Below are positions 1 through 8,323 of a DNA stretch of 64,000 nt, in pieces. The notes under the pieces were generated by a model, which was not told where the DNA came from, ran no database searches, and saw only the letters and a program-made list of their open reading frames with translations. This DNA is from an uncultured Oscillospiraceae bacterium (GTDB lineage: Bacteria > Bacillota > Clostridia > Oscillospirales > Acutalibacteraceae). The position numbers were made by a program, and so were the translations under genes. The DNA lies in assembly GCA_902490735.1 (NCBI GenBank), contig CABUFC010000007.1, positions 10,316 through 74,315 of the forward strand, read 5' to 3'. Position 1 is the stretch's first letter. Each line of letters starts with the position of its first letter.

Positions 1-359
1 TTAATATATTCTTCGGTGTCAACAATTATCGGTTTTTTTGCTTTTAACCTATTAAGGATTGCAAGCTTTTCTTCTTTGCTAAAGTATTTATTTAGGTTGG
101 TTATTGCTTTGTCTGTCGGGGTGATGACTGCTTTATAAACTATTCTGTCATTTGTAATCGGAGAGCCGCTGCAATCAAAAAAATCTCCCCTTATATTATC
201 ATAATTTAATACAATAGAATTAAAATTTGTGCCGACTTTTTGCGTGACTTCGCCGTTTATTAAATATATTCTGAAAATTCCCACAGCGGATATTACCGCA
301 ACAAGAAAATAACATACAATGATTCTTATTCCAAATGACTTGTAAAAACTTTTTTTCAA
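1..359 (-). CDS. Penicillin-binding protein, N-terminal part (PbpI/SpoVD-like), runs off window
   Basis: The visible 119 codons start at TTG 357-359, preceded by a GAGGAGTG ribosome-binding site. They encode a short basic N-terminus (MKKSFYKSFGIRI), one membrane anchor at about residues 9-26, then a motif like RGDFFDCSGSPIT at about residues 57-69, which resembles the RGxIYDRNGxxLA start of class B PBP dimerisation domains. The transpeptidase domain lies outside the window. It follows mltG and a U32 peptidase; as recalled, Bacillus yrrL...yrrO...yrrR(pbpI) has the same neighbourhood, which supports a PBP assignment. The identification rests on the first domain only. Confidence 0.7.
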   Translation of the reverse strand, partial: MKKSFYKSFGIRIIVCYFLVAVISAVGIFRIYLINGEVTQKVGTNFNSIVLNYDNIRGDFFDCSGSPITNDRIVYKAVITPTDKAITNLNKYFSKEEKLAILNRLKAKKPIIVDTEEYI

Positions 360-360
360 A

Positions 361-400
361 AAAATCACTCCTCGGATATTTTATCCTGAGAAGTGATTTT
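361..400 (-). promoter_or_regulatory. Hairpin that base-pairs the PBP ribosome-binding site (or terminator-like)
   Basis: On the minus strand the gap between the U32 gene and the PBP gene folds into a stem of about 17 bp (361-378 with 382-400, one mismatch and one bulge, loop of 3). The 3' arm contains the GAGGAG Shine-Dalgarno of the PBP gene and is followed by seven T, so it could act as an intrinsic terminator, as a translation block, or both. Confidence 0.6.
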
Positions 401-402
401 TA

Positions 403-1620
403 TTATACTGATTTCATTCTTAATAATGATCCTGTTTTTACCGCATGATCGCAAGGTATATTAACCGTCATCATCGGATGAATTGCCGCATCAATTAAGT
501 TCCCTGATTCATCCAAAATTTCCGTAACCGGCAGTTCAAACGGCATACTTTTAGGTTCTAAAACATCTAAACACGTGCCTGCTAAAAATTTATTCTTAAT
601 TACTGCCTTAATGTACCCGTTTTTATAGCCTGTAACAACTGCTGCAACCTGATAATCGCGGACGTAGCCTGCATTTTCATAGGTTTGAGAATTTTTGGGC
701 TTCCCAAAATAAAAACCGGTTGAATATCCGCGGTGGCTTACTTTATTAAGCTCATTAAGTATTTTTTTGTCAAGGTGCCATTCTTTATCAGAAGGGTTGT
801 TGTAATAGCTTTGAATCGCAAGATAATACGCGTTTGTAACCGCCGCAACATAATAGTGGGATTTAGCCCTGCCTTCAATTTTTAAGCTTTTAATTCCTGC
901 GCGTTCAAGCTTAGCAATATGTTCAATCATGCAAAGGTCATTAGCATTTAAAATATATGTGCCGTCAGCGGTTTCATTAACAGGAAAATACTGACCGGGG
1001 CGTTTTTCCTCCATAAGGGCATAACTCCAACGACAAGGCTGGGCGCAATCGCCCCTGTTTGCGTCGCGCCCGGTCATATAGCTTGAAAGCAAGCATCGTG
1101 CGGAAAACGACACACACATAGCGCCATGGACAAAAGCTTCTAACTCCAGTTCCTTTGGTGTTTTTTGACGAATTTGGGCAATTTCTTCTATCGACAATTC
1201 GCGCGCAAGAACAATACGTTTTGCGCCTAAATTATAAAATGCATTTGCCGTTTCATAATTAACAACGCCAGCTTGAACGGATACATGAATATCCAAATTA
1301 GGCGTATGTTTTTTTATTAGTTCAATTGTTCCAAAATCGGACGCAATAACTGCGTCAACGCCTAAATCATCAAGAACCTTTAAATATTCCGGCAATCGGG
1401 CAATTTCTTCGTTATGCGGTATTGTATTGCAGGTAACGTGAACTTTAACGCCGTTTTCGTGTGCATATTTTATGCCTGTTTTTAAGTCGTCCGTATTAAA
1501 GTTTGCAGCAGCGGCGCGCATACCAAATTCCGGACCTGCAAGATAAACAGCGTCTGCGCCAAACTCGACAGCAGCATAAAGTCTTGTAAGGTCTCCTGCA
1601 GGAGATAACAGTTCTAACAT
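403..1620 (-). CDS. U32 family peptidase / tRNA hydroxylation protein (TrhP-like)
   Basis: The protein is about 405 aa and starts MLELLSPAGD, the usual U32 beginning. An in-frame TTG at 1629 would add three residues and overlap mltG, so the ATG at 1620 is preferred. Visible landmarks are GADAVYLAGPEFGMRAAA near residue 25, EAFVHGAMCVSFSARC near 165 and CAQPCRWSY near 195; the cysteines form the cluster typical of the family. Members of this group (B. subtilis TrhP1/TrhP2) take part in making 5-hydroxyuridine at the tRNA wobble position; others were annotated as collagenase-like proteases. The gene lies one base after mltG, as part of the same transcript. The exact substrate is not shown by the sequence. 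Confidence 0.88.
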   Translation of the reverse strand: MLELLSPAGDLTRLYAAVEFGADAVYLAGPEFGMRAAAANFNTDDLKTGIKYAHENGVKVHVTCNTIPHNEEIARLPEYLKVLDDLGVDAVIASDFGTIELIKKHTPNLDIHVSVQAGVVNYETANAFYNLGAKRIVLARELSIEEIAQIRQKTPKELELEAFVHGAMCVSFSARCLLSSYMTGRDANRGDCAQPCRWSYALMEEKRPGQYFPVNETADGTYILNANDLCMIEHIAKLERAGIKSLKIEGRAKSHYYVAAVTNAYYLAIQSYYNNPSDKEWHLDKKILNELNKVSHRGYSTGFYFGKPKNSQTYENAGYVRDYQVAAVVTGYKNGYIKAVIKNKFLAGTCLDVLEPKSMPFELPVTEILDESGNLIDAAIHPMMTVNIPCDHAVKTGSLLRMKSV

Positions 1621-1621
1621 T

Positions 1622-2779
1622 TTAACCAATCCATTTGCCTTTAGATTTTAATTCGGCAATTATTTTTTTGTGCTCCGCATAAGAGCTGCTATAATAAAAA
1701 TTGTTGTCAGCATCGGATACAAAATAAGTTTTATTAAAGTTTTCTTCCGGGTATAAAGCGGCTTTAATCGCTTCGCGGCTAGGTGAACACAGCGGTCCCG
1801 GAGGAAGGCCTTCGATTTTATTGGTATTATACCGTCCGCCGCCATAAGGGTATTCTGCTGTAGGAGAAGAACCTAAAAACTTTGGTTCGTCCCATTTTAA
1901 GCGGTTATAAAAAACGGCGGCAATTTTTGGCATCTCATTGGGTGAGCCGGAAGCTTCAAGCTGAATTATAGAGGCCATAGACAGTATTTGATGCATTGTA
2001 TAACCTTTTTGTTCGGCGCGTTTAGAATATTCGGATGTCCAAACTTTTTCGGTTTCTTTAAGCATCTTGCTTATTGCAAGTTCGGCGCATTTTGCACTGT
2101 CAAAATTATAGAAATTATACGTATCGGGAAATAAATATCCTTCAAATCTATAATAAACCTGCTCTACAGGAATATCTTTTACAAAAGAAAATTCGCTAAA
2201 ATCTATATTGTTCATTGCCGATTTAAAATCGGCCTTTTTACATACGCCATTATCTGAAAGAATTTTAATAATATCGTCAATATCGCTGCCTTCAGGTATT
2301 GTTACTTTTACGGTATCAGGACTTTCGCCGTCAGTTTGAAGCATCTTTGCGATATCTTTATATCCAAGCTCGTTAGTAAAGGTGTATACACCGTATTTAA
2401 AAGATCCGTCAAAACCCGCAACCTTGCAATAAAGCCTAAATAATAAAGAACTGTTTATTGCACCGGCTTCTTTTAATTCGGATGCAATCGCCGCCGTTCC
2501 GGAACCCTTTATTATTTCAATTGTACATTCCGAACCGTCGCGAAAACCAATACCCAAAAAATCAGAAGCAAAAAGTATTGTAGTTCCGGCCAATAAAACC
2601 GCTGCCGCAATAACGCAAACCACAAAAATAATGCTTTTTGTTTTTTGGCGCTGTCTTCTTGTCTTAATTTTTTGAGGCTTTTTCGGCTCGATTTCTTCGG
2701 ATTCGGCAATTTTAAAGTTTTCACCTAAAACAAAATCCAGATCTTTGTTTATTTTATTTTCGTTTTGATTATTATCCAT
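1622..2779 (-). CDS. mltG: Endolytic murein transglycosylase MltG
   Basis: The 385-aa protein has a charged cytoplasmic N-terminus, one transmembrane helix at about residues 49-71, and a YceG-like periplasmic domain. SIIQLEAS (about residue 270) contains the catalytic Glu position. The pattern FLGSSPTAEYPYGGGRYNT, GLPPGPLCSP and FVSDADNNFYYSSSYAEH is the conserved end of the family. MltG cuts nascent glycan strands and sets their length at the membrane. It heads a wall-related run with the U32 gene and a PBP. No clear minus-strand promoter was identified, though an inverted repeat lies just upstream. Confidence 0.93.
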   Translation of the reverse strand: MDNNQNENKINKDLDFVLGENFKIAESEEIEPKKPQKIKTRRQRQKTKSIIFVVCVIAAAVLLAGTTILFASDFLGIGFRDGSECTIEIIKGSGTAAIASELKEAGAINSSLLFRLYCKVAGFDGSFKYGVYTFTNELGYKDIAKMLQTDGESPDTVKVTIPEGSDIDDIIKILSDNGVCKKADFKSAMNNIDFSEFSFVKDIPVEQVYYRFEGYLFPDTYNFYNFDSAKCAELAISKMLKETEKVWTSEYSKRAEQKGYTMHQILSMASIIQLEASGSPNEMPKIAAVFYNRLKWDEPKFLGSSPTAEYPYGGGRYNTNKIEGLPPGPLCSPSREAIKAALYPEENFNKTYFVSDADNNFYYSSSYAEHKKIIAELKSKGKWIG

Positions 2780-2790
2780 AGTTTCCTACT

Positions 2791-2821
2791 TTCACATTTT
2801 ATAAAAATCAACATAAAATGT
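2791..2821 (+). promoter_or_regulatory. Promoter overlapping an inverted repeat upstream of the microprotein
   Basis: TTCACA (2791-2796) and TAAAAT (2814-2819) are 17 bp apart. A perfect 9-bp inverted repeat, ACATTTTAT (2794-2802) and ATAAAATGT (2813-2821), covers most of both hexamers. This could be an operator controlling the microprotein gene or the divergent mltG, or an AT-rich coincidence. Confidence 0.4.
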
Positions 2822-2853
2822 TATTGAATCCACAAATTTAAGGAGTGAAAAAA

Positions 2854-2937
2854 ATGATGACTAAAGGTTTCTGCGGCAATGACTGTACGTGGATTTTGAT
2901 CCTCTTAATAGTATATTTAGGATGCTGTAGAGGTTAA
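2854..2937 (+). CDS. 27-aa Cys-rich membrane microprotein
   Basis: An ATG with a strong ribosome-binding site (AAGGAGTG, 2840-2847) opens a 27-codon frame encoding MMTKGFCGND, then CTWILILLIVYLGCC and RG. It has a short N-terminus with two cysteines, one hydrophobic segment of about 12 residues, and a terminal Cys-Cys pair. Clostridia often carry very short proteins of this style (Gly/Asn/Cys head, Leu/Ile helix, CC tail), whose function is unknown to me. It has its own promoter-like sequence and a terminator, which argues for a real gene despite its size. It converges on fau with one base between stop codons. Confidence 0.65.
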   Translation: MMTKGFCGNDCTWILILLIVYLGCCRG

Positions 2938-2938
2938 T

Positions 2939-3568
2939 TTAGCGACCGCATAAAAGTGCATTACCGCTTTTATGCGGTTTTCTGTTTTTACAGGTGTTTC
3001 TTATCCATTTATTGGTAACAACGGTGTCAACCGCTCTGTCATAATGGCCGTGATATAAATGAAATCTAAAATCGTCTACATAACAAATACCAACAACAGC
3101 TCCGGTATATTTTGATAAATATCTATCGTAATACCCTTTGCCATAACCAAGTCTATAACCGTTGGCGCTAAACATAAATGCAGGAACCAACATCAGTGTC
3201 CCCGTGTGGTCATGTACAATCGGTAAATCTTTTGACGGCTCTAACACGCCAAACGATCCCGGAGTTAAATCATCAAAAGAATTTATATAATGAAACTCCA
3301 TTTGTCTTGTCATGGGAATACATCTTGGAACTGCAACCTTTTTACCGTCCGCCCATGCATTTTTGATTATTCTTTTTGTGTCTACTTCAATGGGAGTCGA
3401 AACATATACCATTACGGTATTGCAGGTTTTATATTGATATAATTTTTTAACCCTTTCGCTTATTTCAAAATCCATTTCGCTTTTTAAGTTTGGATCCAAC
3501 GATTTACGGCGGTTTTTACATTCTTCTCTTAATGTTAGTTTGTATTTTCTTAAATCTATGCTTGACAT
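2939..3568 (-). CDS. fau: 5-formyltetrahydrofolate cyclo-ligase
   Basis: The protein is 209 aa. It has the basic N-terminal ATP-binding stretch (LREECKNRRKSL), EVDTKRII, and the signature LVPAFMFSANGYRLGYGKGYYDRYL at about residues 127-150. It converts 5-formyl-THF to 5,10-methenyl-THF and so returns formylfolate to the pool used by purine and dTMP synthesis. The last about 15 residues (NRKPHKSGNALL...) are encoded by the opposite gene's terminator and are probably not conserved. Its start overlaps the DJ-1-like gene by 13 bases, so it is the last gene of the thyX-tmk-DJ-1-fau operon. Confidence 0.93.
   Translation of the reverse strand: MSSIDLRKYKLTLREECKNRRKSLDPNLKSEMDFEISERVKKLYQYKTCNTVMVYVSTPIEVDTKRIIKNAWADGKKVAVPRCIPMTRQMEFHYINSFDDLTPGSFGVLEPSKDLPIVHDHTGTLMLVPAFMFSANGYRLGYGKGYYDRYLSKYTGAVVGICYVDDFRFHLYHGHYDRAVDTVVTNKWIRNTCKNRKPHKSGNALLCGR
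2945..2983 (+). terminator. Terminator of the microprotein gene, inside the fau 3' end
   Basis: ACCGCATAAAAG (2945-2956) pairs perfectly with CTTTTATGCGGT (2967-2978) and is followed by a T-rich tract. The hairpin overlaps the last codons of the oppositely oriented fau gene. Confidence 0.75.
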
Positions 3569-4101
3569 AAAATTGAATCCTTTATTTTTTTTGCGGTTTC
3601 TTTATTTTTTAAGGCTTCAATAATTGTAAAAGCAAAATCAAAAGATGCGCCTGCGCCACGTGCGGTTATAATATTTTCGTCTTTTATTGCCGGCACATTC
3701 TTATATGTGGCGCCAAAAAGCTCCTGCTCAAAACCGGGATAGCAGGTGGCTTTTTTATTTTGAAGAAAACCTTTATGTCCAAGTACAGAAGGTGCCGCGC
3801 AAATAGCGCAAATTAATTTAGAATCGGTATAAAGCTTATCTAAAATATTTTGAAGCAATTCACTTTTTTCCAAATTTAAAGTACCGGGCATTCCGCCGGG
3901 AAGGATTGCCGCCGTTATTTTTGAAAGATCAGTTATATCGGAAATTACTTTATCGGCACATACAGTTATACCGTGAGATCCTGTAACCATTTGTTCTCCT
4001 ACGGCAACCGTATATGCTTCGATTTCCGCGCGCCTTAAAAGATCTAATGTGGCAAGCGCTTCTATTTCTTCAAAACCCTGAGCTAAAAACATCAAAACCA
4101 T
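3556..4101 (-). CDS. DJ-1/PfpI family protein (YajL/ThiJ-like)
   Basis: The 181-aa protein begins MVLMFLAQGFEEIEALA, where the Glu of FEEIE matches the conserved Glu next to the reactive cysteine in DJ-1. The nucleophile elbow is LICAICAAPSVLG (about residues 96-108), with the second cysteine as the predicted reactive Cys. AILPGGMPG and ARGAGASFDFA are also typical. Family members act as deglycases, chaperones or oxidative-stress sensors; the role here is not decided by sequence. Its ATG overlaps the tmk stop (TAATG), which indicates translational coupling. Confidence 0.88.
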   Translation of the reverse strand: MVLMFLAQGFEEIEALATLDLLRRAEIEAYTVAVGEQMVTGSHGITVCADKVISDITDLSKITAAILPGGMPGTLNLEKSELLQNILDKLYTDSKLICAICAAPSVLGHKGFLQNKKATCYPGFEQELFGATYKNVPAIKDENIITARGAGASFDFAFTIIEALKNKETAKKIKDSILCQA

Positions 4102-4763
4102 TATAAAACCTTCTTAACTTTTGCAATAATTTCATTCGATATAATTTCGGGACTTTTTAAAACGTTATTCTCTGCACAACTCACCGTAAACCAATCAAGT
4201 TTTTCTGCGGCATAACGAGCGGCCTTACTACAGCGCTTCAGGTATTCCATATCCTTTTCGTGAATGTCTTTTTTGCTGTCATCGCCTTTATATCGTTTAG
4301 ATAAAAGTGTGGCTGAAATTTCATTTGGCATATCTAAAAATATAACAAGATCAGGTTTTGGAATACCGACTTTTGAAAACTCCAGATCGTACAACCAATT
4401 TAAATATTCCTGCCATTCACTTTCGGGAAGTTTTGCCATTTGATGAATGATATTAGAAGTAACATATCTTCCGGCTAAAATCGTACCACCGTTATTATAA
4501 AATTCGCCCCAGTGAATTTTATAACTTGCGAAACGGTCAACTGCATAAAGAATTGAAGCGGCGTATGCATTAACATCGTCAGCCTTACTCCCAAAACGTC
4601 CGGCAAGGTACATTTTTACCGGCTCACACGAAGGCTCGGAGTATTCGGGAAAAGATACAACGCGATAATTATCACAAAAACCTGCCAGGTTTTTTTCAAG
4701 AAGCTCTAATTGAGTGGATTTTCCGCTGCCGTCAAGCCCCTCTAAAACTATAAGCTTACCCAT
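4101..4763 (-). CDS. tmk: Thymidylate kinase
   Basis: The 220-aa protein has a P-loop GLDGSGKST at residues 9-17, the RYVTSNIIHQ substrate segment near residue 101, and a lid region SKRYKGDDSKKDIHEKD near residue 156. It phosphorylates dTMP to dTDP. It lies 3 bases after thyX, which makes dTMP, so the operon places two consecutive pathway steps together. An AAGGG ribosome-binding site precedes the ATG. Confidence 0.94.
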   Translation of the reverse strand: MGKLIVLEGLDGSGKSTQLELLEKNLAGFCDNYRVVSFPEYSEPSCEPVKMYLAGRFGSKADDVNAYAASILYAVDRFASYKIHWGEFYNNGGTILAGRYVTSNIIHQMAKLPESEWQEYLNWLYDLEFSKVGIPKPDLVIFLDMPNEISATLLSKRYKGDDSKKDIHEKDMEYLKRCSKAARYAAEKLDWFTVSCAENNVLKSPEIISNEIIAKVKKVL

Positions 4764-4766
4764 GAT

Positions 4767-5534
4767 TTAACCCTTAATCCTTGCAAATTCTTCCATAACT
4801 TCTTTCTTTTTGCCGCAACTCATTTTACCTTCGGTGCAAGGGCCAAAAAGGCACGGAGGGCCTGCTTTTTTAAACAAGTTAGGTGCAACGCCGTAAACCA
4901 GCTTTAACATCTGCTTTGCAACATCCCTAATTTCCCATTGGGCGCGGTTGCAGGTCCTGTGTTTAAAAAAGTTCATTAAACTTCTTGCGTTCATAGTCAT
5001 AACAATCTTTGTCTCACAAGCATTCGGCAACACAAATCTTGCATCTTCTATCGCCATTTTTTCAGATGCGCGTTTTGCAGATTTTTCATCCATTCCGCTG
5101 CTTATTAGGTTGTTATAGTGCTTTTCTTGCAGAATGTCCGCTAATTTATTATATGTATCCTGCGCATCTTGCATAGCCTTTGTGTAAATATCAAGAGCCG
5201 TACTGTTAGCGGATATTTCCGGCGGTGTTACATATTCCATATTGTTTTCTTTAACATATCTTTGACTTTGAACAGAAAAAGAAGCTATTCTATGCCTCGT
5301 AATTTGCGCAAGAAGGCTTCTTGATACACCTTCAATGCCAAATGTAAACGAAGCGTGTTCAATCGGACTTTCATGCCCGATTTCTGACAGCATATCTACA
5401 AATGCCGCGGTTTTTTCATCTGTTAATCCTTCACGAATTCCCATAATATCCGATGAAGAATAACAAAGTTTTGCGGCGGATGCCACAATTTTTTCCGGCT
5501 CAGCAGTATGTGCTATTAAAGTTACTTTTGCCAA
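4767..5534 (-). CDS. thyX: Flavin-dependent thymidylate synthase
   Basis: The 255-aa protein carries the ThyX signature RHRIASFSVQSQRY at about residues 79-92 (RHRxxSxxxxSxRY), plus IGHESPIEHASF before it and MNARSLMNFFKHRTCNRAQWEIR, which fits the dUMP/FAD site. It methylates dUMP using methylene-THF with FADH2 as the reductant. The start is TTG at 5532-5534, preceded by AAGGAAGTGG. It is the first gene of the thyX-tmk-DJ-1-fau operon and has its own promoter. No thyA is seen in the window. Confidence 0.95.
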   Translation of the reverse strand: MAKVTLIAHTAEPEKIVASAAKLCYSSSDIMGIREGLTDEKTAAFVDMLSEIGHESPIEHASFTFGIEGVSRSLLAQITRHRIASFSVQSQRYVKENNMEYVTPPEISANSTALDIYTKAMQDAQDTYNKLADILQEKHYNNLISSGMDEKSAKRASEKMAIEDARFVLPNACETKIVMTMNARSLMNFFKHRTCNRAQWEIRDVAKQMLKLVYGVAPNLFKKAGPPCLFGPCTEGKMSCGKKKEVMEEFARIKG

Positions 5535-5588
5535 AATACCACTTCCTTACCTATTTTTATATAAACTTTTATATATTATAACAAATAA

Positions 5589-5617
5589 ACTATATTATAG
5601 CAATTAAAAATTGTCAA
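5589..5617 (-). promoter_or_regulatory. Promoter of thyX operon
   Basis: TTGACA (reverse complement of 5612-5617) and TATAGT (5589-5594) are 17 bp apart on the minus strand, about 55 bases before the thyX start. Confidence 0.6.
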
Positions 5618-5641
5618 AAATTAAAAAATCGAAAAAAGCTA

Positions 5642-5670
5642 TTCACATTACTGTAGAAATATGTTATTAT
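5642..5670 (+). promoter_or_regulatory. Promoter of prs
   Basis: TTCACA (5642-5647) and TATTAT (5665-5670) are 17 bp apart, with an extended -10 TG at 5662-5663. The site is 30 bases before the TTG start. Confidence 0.55.
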
Positions 5671-5700
5671 TAAAATATAAAAATGTATGGAGGGATTTTT

Positions 5701-6828
5701 TTGGTTACGGAAGTGTTAAAACACATGCCTTATGGCGACCTTGCCATAATAAGCATGCGCGGTTGTGAGGAAATTTCAAGTAAAGTAGATTACTATTTAA
5801 AGCAATGGCGCGGAATGCCGGAAGACAGCACTTTTGTTATTAAAGCAGACTGCCCGCGTTTCGGCACAGGCGAAAGCAAAGCCGTATTAAATCATACTGC
5901 GCGTGGTTTAGACGCTTATATTATCAGTGACTGTTTCAATTACGGCGTAACATTTAAAATGTACGGACAAACAGTGCCTATGAGTCCGGATGATCATTTC
6001 CAGGATTTAAAAAGAATGATTGCCACAATGGGCACAAAAGCAAGGCGTATTACAGTTGTAATGCCGATGCTCTACGAAGGTCGCCAACATAGACGCAGCG
6101 GACGTGAGTCGCTTGACTGCGCAATGGCGCTTCAGGAACTTGTAAATATGGGTGTTAAAAATATTATAACCTTCGACGCTCACGACAGCCGTGTTCAAAA
6201 CGCTATCCCGCTTGACGGATTTGACAATGTAGGCTCTACATATCAAATGATTAAAGCAATAGTTAAAGAAGTCCCCGATATTAAACTAAACCGTGACCAT
6301 ACCATGATTATATCGCCTGACGAAGGCGGAATGAACAGATGTATATACTATTCGTCTGTTTTAGGCTTAGAACTTGGAATGTTCTATAAGCGCCGCAATT
6401 ATTCAATAATTGTAAACGGCAAAAACCCGATAGAAGCACACGAATTTTTGGGCAACGACATTAAAAATAAAGACGTTATCATTGTTGACGATATGATTTC
6501 TTCCGGCGAATCAATGTTCGATATATGCGTTCAGTTAAAATCTATGGGAGCAAAAAGAATATTTATTTTTGCAACCTTCGGTCTTTTTGTTGAAGGACTT
6601 GAAAAATTCGATAAATTCTATAAAGACGGATTGCTTAACAAGGTATTTACAACCAACCTTATTTATAATCCCCCGGAATTACTTGCAAGAGAATGGTATT
6701 GCAATGTTAATATGTCAAAATACATCGCTTACTTGTTAGACAGTTTAAATTACGACAATTCCATAAGCAGTCTTCTTAATCCGATGGACAGGATTAATAA
6801 CTTCCTTAAAAAGAACGGACAGAAATAA
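5701..6828 (+). CDS. prs: Ribose-phosphate pyrophosphokinase (clostridial long form)
   Basis: The start is chosen at TTG 5701 because GGAGGG (5689-5694) is 6 bases upstream; an ATG at 5683 lies before that site. The protein is then 375 aa, longer than the usual about 315. Visible motifs are RQHRRSGRESLDC, ITFDAHDSRVQ, a KRR loop (MFYKRRNYSI) and the PRPP site VIIVDDMISSGES at about residues 259-271. It makes PRPP from ribose-5-phosphate and ATP for nucleotide, His and Trp synthesis. The N-terminal about 60 residues diverge from classical Prs. It is transcribed alone, divergently from thyX. Confidence 0.88.
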   Translation: MVTEVLKHMPYGDLAIISMRGCEEISSKVDYYLKQWRGMPEDSTFVIKADCPRFGTGESKAVLNHTARGLDAYIISDCFNYGVTFKMYGQTVPMSPDDHFQDLKRMIATMGTKARRITVVMPMLYEGRQHRRSGRESLDCAMALQELVNMGVKNIITFDAHDSRVQNAIPLDGFDNVGSTYQMIKAIVKEVPDIKLNRDHTMIISPDEGGMNRCIYYSSVLGLELGMFYKRRNYSIIVNGKNPIEAHEFLGNDIKNKDVIIVDDMISSGESMFDICVQLKSMGAKRIFIFATFGLFVEGLEKFDKFYKDGLLNKVFTTNLIYNPPELLAREWYCNVNMSKYIAYLLDSLNYDNSISSLLNPMDRINNFLKKNGQK

Positions 6829-6853
6829 AAAAACGGCTTAAAGCCGTTTTTTA
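6829..6853. terminator. Bidirectional terminator between prs and rhaB
   Basis: AAAACGGCTT and AAGCCGTTTT form a short A/T-flanked hairpin at 6829-6852, directly between the two convergent stop codons. Confidence 0.75.
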
Positions 6854-8323
6854 TTTTTGCAAAATACTTATAAACTCATCAAAATGTTCATTCCATGCCT
6901 TCTTATTAGTTGCTGAATATTCTTTAATAGGAAAGCTGTTAAATACTATTTTTCTGCCTTCATCCATGTTATTAATTTGTCCTGAAGTTACCATTTGAAT
7001 TAACGCATTACCTGTAACAGTAGCTTCAACAGGACCTGCCTTTACAGTTTTTCCGCAAGCGGAGGCTGTCATACCGCATAGTAAATTATCCTTAATTCCG
7101 CCGCCTATCATATGAATTACTTCGAATTTTTTATCGGTTATTTCTTCTAAAATATTAATTGCATATTTGTATTTCATAGCAAGGCTTTCGTATATACAGC
7201 GAAGAATTTCGCCCATAGTAGTAGGTACAAACTGACCGGTACGCCTGCAATACTCGGAAACACGTTTAGGCATATTGCCGGGTAAAACAAAATCTTGCGC
7301 GTCAGGGTCAATAAAGCATTTAAAAGGTTCCGCAGTCATTGCGGCCTTTTCCATTTCATCGAATGACACGTCTAGCCCTTGACGCTTCCATTCGTTGCGT
7401 GACTGCTGGATAAGCCAAAGGCCCATAATATTTTTAAGGTAACGAATTTTTCCGTCAAATGCGCCTTCGTTTGTAAAGCTCGCTTTATATGATTCGTTTG
7501 ATAAAATCGGCTCGTCGATTACAGTTCCAAACAGCGACCAGGTGCCGCAGCTTATATATGCATAATCCTTTTTATCGGTTGGAACTGAGGCCACCGCAGA
7601 TGCCGTATCGTGCGTTGCAACGGCAATAACAGGAACTTTATTGCAGTGCAATTCTTCGCAAATTTCGTCCTTTAAATAGCCGTAGGCTTCGCCCGCTTTA
7701 ATCATGGGGGCAAACAAATCGGAAGATATACCTATGGCGCTAAATATTTTTTCATCCATTTTGCGGGTACTTGCATTTAATAAATTTGTAGTTGAAGCGT
7801 TTGAATATTCGGTGCGCATTTCCCCTGTTAGCAAATAAGCGAACAAATCGGGAATTAAAAGCGCTTTTTTAGAAATAGACAAAAGCTCCGGCTTTTTGGC
7901 TTTTAAGTACATTAGCTGATAGATTGTATTAAATTGCATAAACTGCGTTCCGGCAATATTATACAACTCTTCTTTAGATATATGTTTAAAAACCTCTTCA
8001 TCCATACCTTGTGTGCAAGTATCTCTGTAATTAAGCGGATTGGAAATTAATTCTCCGTCTTTATCAATAAGGCCGAAATCAACGCCCCAGGTATCTATTC
8101 CTATGCAGTCAAATCCGCCGGACAATACGGCTTTTGTAATTCCCTGCTTTATTTCGTGGAATAATCTTAATACATCCCAGCAAAGTCTTCCGGCTACTGT
8201 AACCGGATCATTGGAAAATCTGTGTATTTCGTTTAGATTTAGTTTGCCGTTATTTAATGTAGCTATCATAGCTCTTCCGCTTGAAGCTCCAAAATCAAAT
8301 GCTAAAATTCTTTTGCTTTCCAT
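6851..8323 (-). CDS. rhaB: Rhamnulokinase (FGGY carbohydrate kinase)
   Basis: The 490-aa protein is full length for a two-domain FGGY kinase. It begins ILAFDFGASSGRAM (phosphate-1 loop), has IDTWGVDFGLID near residue 75, ATHDTASAVASVP near 237, SCGTWSLFGT near 258, and the adenosine-site segment IHMIGGGIKDNLLCGMTAS near 405. The WGVDFG and RDTCTQGM patterns match RhaB rather than xylulo- or glycerol kinases. It phosphorylates L-rhamnulose to rhamnulose-1-phosphate in the cytoplasm. No isomerase, aldolase, transporter or regulator for rhamnose is next to it, so the pathway partners must lie elsewhere, or the substrate may be a related ketose. Confidence 0.88.
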   Translation of the reverse strand: MESKRILAFDFGASSGRAMIATLNNGKLNLNEIHRFSNDPVTVAGRLCWDVLRLFHEIKQGITKAVLSGGFDCIGIDTWGVDFGLIDKDGELISNPLNYRDTCTQGMDEEVFKHISKEELYNIAGTQFMQFNTIYQLMYLKAKKPELLSISKKALLIPDLFAYLLTGEMRTEYSNASTTNLLNASTRKMDEKIFSAIGISSDLFAPMIKAGEAYGYLKDEICEELHCNKVPVIAVATHDTASAVASVPTDKKDYAYISCGTWSLFGTVIDEPILSNESYKASFTNEGAFDGKIRYLKNIMGLWLIQQSRNEWKRQGLDVSFDEMEKAAMTAEPFKCFIDPDAQDFVLPGNMPKRVSEYCRRTGQFVPTTMGEILRCIYESLAMKYKYAINILEEITDKKFEVIHMIGGGIKDNLLCGMTASACGKTVKAGPVEATVTGNALIQMVTSGQINNMDEGRKIVFNSFPIKEYSATNKKAWNEHFDEFISILQK

